A stretch of DNA of 64,000 nt from Mycolicibacterium monacense (GTDB lineage Bacteria > Actinomycetota > Actinomycetes > Mycobacteriales > Mycobacteriaceae). A program made the translations under genes and the position numbers. The DNA lies in contig NZ_AP022617.1 of the NCBI RefSeq assembly GCF_010731575.1, positions 2,418,001 through 2,482,000 on the forward strand, written 5' to 3'. Positions 57,474 through 64,000 of the stretch are shown one piece after another (position 1 is the stretch's first letter; every line of letters starts with the position of its first letter). The notes under the pieces are model-generated. The model was given only the letters and a program-made list of their open reading frames with translations. It did not search any database and was not told where the DNA came from.

Positions 57474-60388
57474 CCGAACCCATCCCCACACCGGCCTCCT
57501 GCCGACGGCGCCGCACGGTGGCGGTGCTCGGCGGTGGCATCGCGGGCCTGACCGCAGCCCATGAACTCGCCGACCGCGGATTCGACGTCACCGTGTACGA
57601 ACCGCGCCATGACGAACGTATCGGGTTGGGCCCCGAACCGCCGTCCTGCTACCCACCGGTGAAATTGGGCGGGCTGGCCGCCTCGCAGTACTCGACGGTG
57701 GGCACTCACGACGGCAGCAACGCGGAACTGAGACCGTTTCCCGGCCGGCGGGGGGCGCCGCGCAAACCCGGTCGGGCCGTCGCCGGTGAACATGGGTTCC
57801 GCTTCTTCCCGGCGTATTACCTGCACATCTGGGACCTGTTCCAGCGCATCCCGGTCTATGAACGAATCGAACTGCCCGGCAGCGACATCCGCTTCCTGCC
57901 GACCTCGCGCACCGTGCTCGACAACGTCCGCCGGGTCGTCACGCAGGGCACCACCGTGGAAGGCAAACCCTCGCTGGTGTTTCCGCGCGAAGCACCCCGC
58001 AGCCTCGCCGAATTCCTGGGCACGGTGAACCAACTGAGGGAGCTGGGCTTCACCCAGGCCGACGTGAGCACGTTCGTGAGCAGGTTGCTGCGGTACCTGG
58101 TGACCAGCCCGCACCGGCGAGCCAGGGAACTGCAGAACCTCTCGGCCTACGACTTCTTCGTCGGCCGCGACAGCGCGACCGGGGTCCCACGGTTCTCCTA
58201 CACCCCGCAGTTCGACACCGTGCTGCGCGAGATGCCCAAGGTGCTCGCGGCTTTCGACTCGAACTGGGGCGACGCCCGCACCAACCTCACCACCTACCTG
58301 CAACTGCAGTTGCAGATGGATCGCCGCGACAACAAGGCCGACGGGGTGCTCAACGGCCCCACCACCGAGTCGTGGTTCGACCACTGGTACCGCCACCTGA
58401 CCGCTCTCGGTGTGCGTTTCGTCCGCGCGGTGGCCAACCGGATCGACGCACTGCCCGTCGATCCCAGCCTGCCACCGCACCGCCGAGCGCGGGTCCAGAT
58501 CACACTGGCCGACGGGACCCGACTGACGCCCGACTACGCCGTCGTCGCCGTCGACGCCCCGGAGGCCGAGCGGGTCACCGCTCCCCTGCGCACCGCGGCC
58601 TGTGGTGGAACCGTCTCGGAACTGGAGGGTTTCACCACCTCCGTCCCACCGGCGACCGGGCCCCTCGAGCCCGCCGCGACCCGCACCGCGGCCCGGCGCA
58701 ATCCCTATGCACTGGCCGAGATGGGCCGGGTGCCCTGGGACCGGTTCCAAACCCTCGGCGGCATCCAGTACTTCTTCGACACCGAATTCCAACTGCTCCG
58801 CGGGCACATGTACTACTCGGGAACCGAATGGGCGCTGTCGTCGATCAACCAGCACGGCATGTGGGAGCGGCGACCGATGCTGGCCCAAGACGGACATGTC
58901 TCCGTATTGTCGGTCGACATCGGCGATTTCAACGCCCCGTCGCGGCGCCTCGTCGACGCCGACGGTCACGGCAAGGCCGCCCGCGACTGCACCGCCGACG
59001 AGATCGCCGCCGAGGTGTGGCGCCAGATCGTCACGGCGCTCACCAACAACGTCGACAGACCCCCGGAATCGCTGCTGCCGACACCGGCCTGGTACGCGCT
59101 GGACCGCGGGTTGATCATGGCGGACGGACCCGGACAGGGCACGGGCCCGCCGGTGCTCAACGAAACCCCTTATCTGGTACCGATCATCGGGGACTGGCCG
59201 AACCGGCCCGGTGGCGATCCGTGGAATCCGCACGGCACGTCCTACGTCGGTGTGCCGACCGAGGAGGCCTGGCGCGAAGACCTCGAACTGCGCAACGTCT
59301 GGCAGGCCCGCCACGGCGGCTATCAGGTGCACAACAATTCGGTCGTGTTCGCCGGCACCTGGGCCAAGACGTTCACCCGCATGACGTCGATGGAAGCGGC
59401 GTGTGAATCCGGACGGCATGCGGTCAACGCGATCCTCGACCACTACATCTGGGTCGAATCGGGCGGTCGTGACCGGCGCGAGAAGACGACGCTCAAGTGG
59501 CGGTTCCCCTACGGTTTCCTCGACCAGGGCCAGTCGACCCCGATCCGGATGCCGACCCCGGCCGGTGACTACTGCTACGTCTTCGACATCGAGAACCGAG
59601 AGCCGTCCGACACGCGCGCCCTGCGGGTCCTCGATTCACGGTTCTCCGAGCGGTCGCTGCCCCATCCCTTGGACACGCTTGTCCCACCCACAGGAGGAAT
59701 TCCGATGACCATGCCGCCGTTCGGGCCGTTCGACGCGAACCAGCAACTACTCGCCTTCCTGCAGGCGTGGCGACAACTCCTCGAGCAGTGGACGGCCCTG
59801 CTGTCCGGGGCGGGTACCCCGTTCCCGATGCCGGCCCCGCCGGGGACCGCGAACGCCCCTGCGCCCGCGCCGGCCGACTACTCCCAGCAGTTGTTCGGCC
59901 AGCTCCAGGCGTGGCGTCGCTACCTGGAGCACGCCGCGGGTGCGACACCGCAGACCGCTTCACAGGCCCCGGCACAGCAGTCGGGTGGCGGCCAGGAGTC
60001 GGCCGCGTCGGGGTCGTCGTCCGGACCCACGGAACCGCCGGAGTACTTTCCGCAGCTCGACGACTACTGGGGTTCGGCGGATCCCGCCACCCAGTGGGGC
60101 AAACGGCAGCAGAAGGTCATCCGGCCGCCCGACGACGACTGGGGCACGGTGGGTATCCCGTTTCGCGATCTGGCCGGTGGACTGGACGTCGGTCGGCCGC
60201 CGCAGGGCCCCACGCCCCCGCCCGACCGGTGGAGCGGTCAGACCGGCCCGCTCGAGTCACCCGCCGCGCGTACCGTGCGCTCGGCGTTCCGCGACGTCAC
60301 CACGGGAGCGGATCCCGCCGCTGCGCGGCAGGTCGCCCCGAAGTCGCTCTATCGCGACGTCATGGGCGAAATCCGCGGCGGGGACTGA
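57470..60388 (+). CDS. Phytoene-desaturase/amine-oxidase-like flavoenzyme with long motif-bearing C-terminal tail
   Basis: 972 residues. FAD-binding Rossmann motif VLGGGIAGLTAAHEL (19-33). The C-terminal FAD motif is NNSVVFAGTWAKTFTRMTSMEAACESGRHAVNAI near residue 630-660. The catalytic part ends near residue 740. The tail contains two similar helices (QQLLAFLQAWRQLLE near 757 and QQLFGQLQAWRRYLE near 806), a Gly/Ser/Pro linker, two DD[YD]WG motifs, and three [FY]RD motifs (Phe898, Phe940, Tyr961) up to the C-terminus. Such tails mark cargo of encapsulin shells. Last gene of the operon; the stop touches the aspS stop. Confidence 0.8.
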   Translation: MTEPIPTPASCRRRRTVAVLGGGIAGLTAAHELADRGFDVTVYEPRHDERIGLGPEPPSCYPPVKLGGLAASQYSTVGTHDGSNAELRPFPGRRGAPRKPGRAVAGEHGFRFFPAYYLHIWDLFQRIPVYERIELPGSDIRFLPTSRTVLDNVRRVVTQGTTVEGKPSLVFPREAPRSLAEFLGTVNQLRELGFTQADVSTFVSRLLRYLVTSPHRRARELQNLSAYDFFVGRDSATGVPRFSYTPQFDTVLREMPKVLAAFDSNWGDARTNLTTYLQLQLQMDRRDNKADGVLNGPTTESWFDHWYRHLTALGVRFVRAVANRIDALPVDPSLPPHRRARVQITLADGTRLTPDYAVVAVDAPEAERVTAPLRTAACGGTVSELEGFTTSVPPATGPLEPAATRTAARRNPYALAEMGRVPWDRFQTLGGIQYFFDTEFQLLRGHMYYSGTEWALSSINQHGMWERRPMLAQDGHVSVLSVDIGDFNAPSRRLVDADGHGKAARDCTADEIAAEVWRQIVTALTNNVDRPPESLLPTPAWYALDRGLIMADGPGQGTGPPVLNETPYLVPIIGDWPNRPGGDPWNPHGTSYVGVPTEEAWREDLELRNVWQARHGGYQVHNNSVVFAGTWAKTFTRMTSMEAACESGRHAVNAILDHYIWVESGGRDRREKTTLKWRFPYGFLDQGQSTPIRMPTPAGDYCYVFDIENREPSDTRALRVLDSRFSERSLPHPLDTLVPPTGGIPMTMPPFGPFDANQQLLAFLQAWRQLLEQWTALLSGAGTPFPMPAPPGTANAPAPAPADYSQQLFGQLQAWRRYLEHAAGATPQTASQAPAQQSGGGQESAASGSSSGPTEPPEYFPQLDDYWGSADPATQWGKRQQKVIRPPDDDWGTVGIPFRDLAGGLDVGRPPQGPTPPPDRWSGQTGPLESPAARTVRSAFRDVTTGADPAAARQVAPKSLYRDVMGEIRGGD

Positions 60389-62161
60389 CTATTCGCCGTC
60401 CTTCTTCGGTTTGGCGTCGATACCCGACTCCCTGCGCTGCTGCGGGGTGATCGGCGCGGGCGCACCGGTCAGCGGATCGGCTCCGCCGCCGGACTTGGGG
60501 AACGCGATCACCTCGCGGATCGAGTCCATCCGCGCCAGCAACGCGGTGATGCGGTCCCAGCCGAAGGCGATACCACCGTGCGGCGGGGCCCCGAAGGTGA
60601 AGGCGTCCAACAGGAATCCGAACTTCTCCTGCGCCTCGTCGTGTTCGATGCCCATCATCGCGAACACCCGCTCCTGCACGTCGCGGCGATGGATACGGAT
60701 CGAGCCGCCGCCGATCTCGTTGCCGTTGCAGACGATGTCGTAGGCGTCGGCCAGCGCACCGGCCGGGTCGGTGTCGAAGGTGGCCTCGGACTGCGGCTGC
60801 GGCGCGGTGAACGCGTGGTGCACCGCGGTCCACGCCCCGGAGCCGACCGCGACGTCACCGGCGGCCGTGGCGTCCTCGGCCATCTCGAACAGCGGCCAGT
60901 CGACCACCCAGGTGAAGGCCCACGCGTCGGGGTCGATCATGTCGAGGCGTTTGGCGATCTCGATGCGCGCGGCGCCCAGCAGCGCCCGCGACGACTTGGG
61001 CGGGCCGGCCGCGAAGAAGATGCAGTCGCCGGGGTTGGCGCCGACGTGGGCGGCCAGGCCGTCGCGTTCGGCGTCGGTGAGGTTCTTGGCGACGGGCCCG
61101 CCCAGCGTGCCGTCGTCGCCGACCAGTACGTAGGCCAGCCCCTTGGCGCCGCGCTGTTTGGCCCACTCCTGCCAGCCGTCGAGGGTGCGGCGCGGCTGCG
61201 ACGCCCCGCCGGGCATCACCACGGCGCCGACGTAGGGCGCCTGGAAGACCCGGAAGGTGGTGTCGGCGAAGAACTCCTTGCACTCGACGAGTTCGAGGCC
61301 GAACCGCAGATCGGGTTTGTCGGTACCGAACCGGCGCATCGCCTCGGCGTAGGTGATGCGCGGCAGCGGGGTGGGCAGGTCGTGGCCGATGAGCGCCCAC
61401 AGCGCCTTGAGGATCTCCTCGGACACCGCGATGACGTCGTCGGCGTCGACGAAGCTCATCTCCATGTCGAGCTGGGTGAACTCGGGTTGACGGTCGGCGC
61501 GGAAGTCCTCGTCGCGGTAGCACCGCGCGATCTGGTAGTACCGCTCCATGCCCGCGACCATGAGCAGCTGCTTGAACAGCTGCGGGCTCTGCGGCAGCGC
61601 GTAGAACGAACCGGGCTGCAACCGCGCGGGCACCAGGAAGTCCCGCGCGCCCTCGGGGGTGGACCGCGTCATCGTCGGTGTCTCGATCTCGACGAAGTCG
61701 TGGCGCGCCAGCACCTCGCGCGCGGCGGCGTTCACCTTCGACCGCAGCCGGAGGGCTTTGCCGGGGCCTTCGCGGCGCAGGTCGAGGTAGCGGTATTTCA
61801 GCCGGGCCTCCTCACCGGCCTCGTCGTCGAGCTGGAACGGCAGCGGGGCGCTCTCGCCGAGCACGGTCAGCGAGGTGGCGTTGACCTCGATGCCGCCGGT
61901 CGGGATCTCGGGGTTCTCGTTGCCCTCCGGACGCACCTCGACGACGCCCTCGACGGCCACGCAGAACTCGGCGCGCAACCGGTGGGCCGCCTCGAGCACC
62001 GCACCCTCGCGGAAGACCACCTGCGACACCCCGGACGCGTCGCGCAGGTCGATGAAGATGACACCACCGTGATCGCGCCGACGAGCCACCCAACCGGCCA
62101 GCGTCACGTTCTGACCGGCGTCGGCGGGTCGCAGCGATCCGGCGGCATGACTGCGCAGCAC
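60389..62161 (-). CDS. aspS: Aspartyl-tRNA synthetase (non-discriminating type likely)
   Basis: 590 residues. N-terminal OB-fold ([26 protein letters not shown]), then class II core with [55 protein letters not shown], a GAD insertion, and [11 protein letters not shown]. Mycobacterial AspRS usually also charges tRNA-Asn; that is family knowledge. Start is the GTG with CAGGAG a few bases upstream; a longer frame upstream is spurious. Convergent with no gap to the preceding operon. Confidence 0.96.
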   Translation of the reverse strand: MLRSHAAGSLRPADAGQNVTLAGWVARRRDHGGVIFIDLRDASGVSQVVFREGAVLEAAHRLRAEFCVAVEGVVEVRPEGNENPEIPTGGIEVNATSLTVLGESAPLPFQLDDEAGEEARLKYRYLDLRREGPGKALRLRSKVNAAAREVLARHDFVEIETPTMTRSTPEGARDFLVPARLQPGSFYALPQSPQLFKQLLMVAGMERYYQIARCYRDEDFRADRQPEFTQLDMEMSFVDADDVIAVSEEILKALWALIGHDLPTPLPRITYAEAMRRFGTDKPDLRFGLELVECKEFFADTTFRVFQAPYVGAVVMPGGASQPRRTLDGWQEWAKQRGAKGLAYVLVGDDGTLGGPVAKNLTDAERDGLAAHVGANPGDCIFFAAGPPKSSRALLGAARIEIAKRLDMIDPDAWAFTWVVDWPLFEMAEDATAAGDVAVGSGAWTAVHHAFTAPQPQSEATFDTDPAGALADAYDIVCNGNEIGGGSIRIHRRDVQERVFAMMGIEHDEAQEKFGFLLDAFTFGAPPHGGIAFGWDRITALLARMDSIREVIAFPKSGGGADPLTGAPAPITPQQRRESGIDAKPKKDGE

Positions 62162-62235
62162 AAAAAACTCCTGGGGAATGGGTGGGGCGGGACAACGGCA
62201 CAGTCTAGTTGGGGGCCGTGGCGCGTCCCCGGCGG

Positions 62236-62241
62236 TAGCTT
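62236..62241 (+). promoter_or_regulatory. Candidate -10 box (TAGCTT)
   Basis: TAGCTT lies 8 bases before the GTG of the ketopantoate-reductase-like gene, again a leaderless layout without Shine-Dalgarno. It shares the gap with the divergent aspS start. Confidence 0.35.
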
Positions 62242-62249
62242 GGGCGATC

Positions 62250-63138
62250 GTGACCACCCGCATCGCACTCGTCGGGCCCGGCGCCATCGGCGCCACCATG
62301 GCGGCCCTGCTCCACGAGGCGGGCCGGCCGGTGCTGCTGTGCGGTCGCACCGCCCGCAGCTCGCTGGAGGTCCGGCCCGACGACCGGGAGCCGATCGTGA
62401 TACCGGGTCCGGTGCACACCCGATCCCGCGGATGTCGACGGCCCGGTCGACGTGGTCCTGCTGGCGGTCAAGGACACCCAGAACGAGGCGGCCGCACCCT
62501 GGCTGAGCCGGCTGTGCGGCTCGCGCACGGTGGTGTGCGCACTGCAGAACGGTGTCGAGCAGGGCGAGCGGGTCGGCCGCTTCTGCCCGGATGCGACGGT
62601 GGTGCCCGCCGCGGTGTGGATGTCCGCCGAGACGTCCGGGCCGGGGCAGGTGCGGTTGCGCACCGACGCCCGGGTGGTGCTGCCCGCCACCGAGGCCGCG
62701 GCGATGCTGGCCGACACGCTCGCGACACCGCATCTGAGCGTCGCGTGCGATCCGGACTTCGCGAGCGCGGCGTGGCGCAAGCTGCTGGTCAACGCCGTGG
62801 TCGGCCTGATGGTGCTGACCGGCCGCAGGTCGGGGATGTTCCGCCGCGACGACATCGCCGCGCTGGGTCGCCGCTACCTGGCCGAATGCCTGGCGGTGGC
62901 CCGGGCCGACGGGGCTGCGCTCGGCGACGAGGTGGTGGACGAGGTGATCGGGATGCTGGCCGCGGGACCGCCCGACATCACCACGTCGATGCTCACCGAC
63001 CGGGAGGCCGGGCGCGCGCTGGAATGGGACATCCGCAACGGGGTGATCGCCCGCAAGGGCGCCGCGTACGGCATCGCGACGCCGATCAGCGACATCGTGG
63101 TGCCACTGTTGGCCGCGGCCGGAGAGGGGCCCGGCTAG
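62250..63138 (+). pseudogene. Ketopantoate-reductase-like oxidoreductase, frameshifted
   Basis: The N-terminus ([32 protein letters not shown] up to GPVHT) lies in one frame, and the rest ([24 protein letters not shown] onward to the stop at 63138) continues in the +1 frame. An extra C in the run at 62419-62421 explains it. The recalled homologue Rv2573 reads GPVHTDPA without a break. Both halves are otherwise well conserved: NADPH loop GPGAIG, ALQNGVEQ and WRKLLVNAVVGLMVLTGR. It may be a sequencing error or a real recent frameshift. Confidence 0.85.
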
Positions 63139-63149
63139 ACAGCTTGGGC

Positions 63150-63155
63150 TACCGT
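63150..63155 (+). promoter_or_regulatory. Candidate -10 box (TACCGT)
   Basis: TACCGT lies 8 bases before the second ATG (63164) of the SRPBCC gene. It supports that ATG as the start of a leaderless transcript, as in the homologue beginning MHSC. Confidence 0.35.
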
Positions 63156-63163
63156 GTATGGCC

Positions 63164-63658
63164 ATGCACTCCTGCGAGCGCGTCGACCTGTCCTTCGTCG
63201 ACTCTGCGCCGTACCGCTTCGTCAGCACCGTCGATCTGGCGATCACCCCCGAGCAGGTCTTCGAGGTGCTCGCCGACGCCGAGTCGTGGCCGCACTGGGC
63301 GACGGTGATCACCAAGGTGACGTGGACGAGTCCGGAACCGCGCGGCATCGGCACCACCCGCACCGTGCACATGCGCGGCGGAATCGTGGGCGACGAGGAG
63401 TTCCTGGCCTGGGAGCCGTTCCGCCACATGGCTTTCCGCTTCAACGAAGCATCGACGGGCAGTATCGCGGCGTTCGCCGAGGACTACCGCGTGGTCGAGA
63501 CACCGGGTGGCTGCCACCTGACCTGGGTGATGGCGATGAAACCCAACGGCGCCGCCGCCCGGATCGGCATGTCGCTCGGCCGACCGGTGATGGGCCGGCT
63601 GTTCCAGCGGTTCCTGCACAATCTGCGCCGCTACACCGACCAGCGGTTCGCCCGCTAA
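63164..63658 (+). CDS. SRPBCC family protein (Rv2574-like)
   Basis: 164 residues. The START-like fold reads FVSTVDLAITPEQVFEVLADAESWPHWATVITKVTW, GTTRTVHMRGGIVGDEEFLAWEPFRHMAFRF and RLFQRFLHNLRRY at the C-terminal helix. Likely binds a hydrophobic ligand. Start at the second of two close ATGs (alternative 63158). Its stop overlaps that of the converging carboxylesterase. Matches Rv2574 next to Rv2573 (recalled). Confidence 0.85.
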   Translation: MHSCERVDLSFVDSAPYRFVSTVDLAITPEQVFEVLADAESWPHWATVITKVTWTSPEPRGIGTTRTVHMRGGIVGDEEFLAWEPFRHMAFRFNEASTGSIAAFAEDYRVVETPGGCHLTWVMAMKPNGAAARIGMSLGRPVMGRLFQRFLHNLRRYTDQRFAR

Positions 63659-64000
63659 TAGACCCCGCTCCACGCGCTGCGCCGCACCACGTCCGGGTCG
63701 TCGACGGAGTCGTCGCGCATCGAGCGGATCACTCGGGTGCGGCGGCGGACGGCGTCGTAGCGCGGCCAGTCCTCACGCCACTGCTCGCCGGATGCCCATC
63801 CGCGGGTCGCGAAATCGAGCCAGGTGCGTTGCATTCGTCGGCCCACCGACGGCAACACCCGTCGGCCCAGCGGGTGCAGCTTGCGCCCGAGGTACGACGC
63901 GTAGCTGTGCTGGACGTGCACGATCTCGCTGCCGTGGGTGGCGCCCAGGCGCAGCGCCCGCAGCGTCCAGGTCGTGTGGTCGAACCGGTAGACGTAGGTG
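63655..64000 (-). CDS. Carboxylesterase type B, C-terminal part (5' end outside window)
   Basis: Only the last 114 codons are inside the window. The catalytic-His region LRLGATHGSEIVHVQHSYASYL is recognisable, preceded by TYVYRFDHTTWTLRAL, with W.FATRGWASGEQWREDWPRYD near the end as in LipT-like esterases. Alpha/beta hydrolase; substrate unknown. The nucleophile region is outside. Extends beyond the right edge on the minus strand. Confidence 0.75.
   Translation of the reverse strand, partial: TYVYRFDHTTWTLRALRLGATHGSEIVHVQHSYASYLGRKLHPLGRRVLPSVGRRMQRTWLDFATRGWASGEQWREDWPRYDAVRRRTRVIRSMRDDSVDDPDVVRRSAWSGVY

Noticed and set aside
60578..62506. 642-residue open frame opposite aspS
   Set aside because: Antisense shadow of aspS with Arg/Gly/Val-rich translation and no motif.

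Overview
The window is high-GC actinobacterial DNA and reads as a fast-growing mycobacterium (Mycolicibacterium-like). Supporting this are a pyrR-pyrB-pyrC-membrane protein-carA operon, a nusB/efp/pepQ/aroQBKC block, an aroE-mltG-ruvX-alaS block, a mycobactin acyl-AMP ligase with an IdeR-like box, a chromosomal rifampin ADP-ribosyltransferase, and gene order that from memory follows the M. tuberculosis Rv2533c-Rv2575 backbone with insertions. No computation or database search was run. Family assignments come from motifs and recalled homologues.

Layout. 1-4.5 kb: pyrimidine operon (minus strand) with a PyrR-type RNA hairpin over the ribosome binding site. 4.5-7.0 kb: serine hydrolase and FAD monooxygenase. 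7.0-13.3 kb: nusB, efp, pepQ, a membrane protein and the shikimate genes aroQ-aroB-aroK-aroC. 13.3-20.7 kb: quinone oxidoreductase, prepilin peptidase, aroE, mltG, ruvX, alaS, yjbQ, with a 24-bp tandem repeat at the aroE/mltG junction. 20.7-23.5 kb: a stress-type protein, a GlsB/YeaQ protein and an isolated mbtM. 23.5-28.8 kb: a ten-gene, translationally coupled gas vesicle cluster. 29.8-33.7 kb: type III polyketide synthase, ICMT-type methyltransferase and MMPL exporter. 33.9-39.1 kb: ArsR/AHSA1 pair, rarA, DUF3097, Zn peptidase. 38.1-45.0 kb: transglutaminase / ATP-grasp-alpha-E / transglutaminase set. 45.1-48.8 kb: DUF389 protein, HxlR regulator with divergent thiolase, arr, deazaflavin-dependent reductase.

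The most unusual locus is 48,956-60,388 on the plus strand. A very large AAA-GAF-class III cyclase protein precedes seven overlapping genes: a 258-residue protein that looks like a compact HK97-fold (encapsulin-like) shell, a polyprenyl diphosphate synthase, two small unknown proteins, a CrtC-like hydratase, an SCP2-like lipid carrier, and a desaturase-like flavoenzyme with a long, probably disordered C-terminal tail bearing repeated short motifs. I read this as a candidate isoprenoid-processing protein nanocompartment with a nucleotide-cyclase sensor. It ends flush against aspS. The window closes with a frameshifted ketopantoate-reductase-like gene, an SRPBCC protein and the C-terminus of a carboxylesterase.
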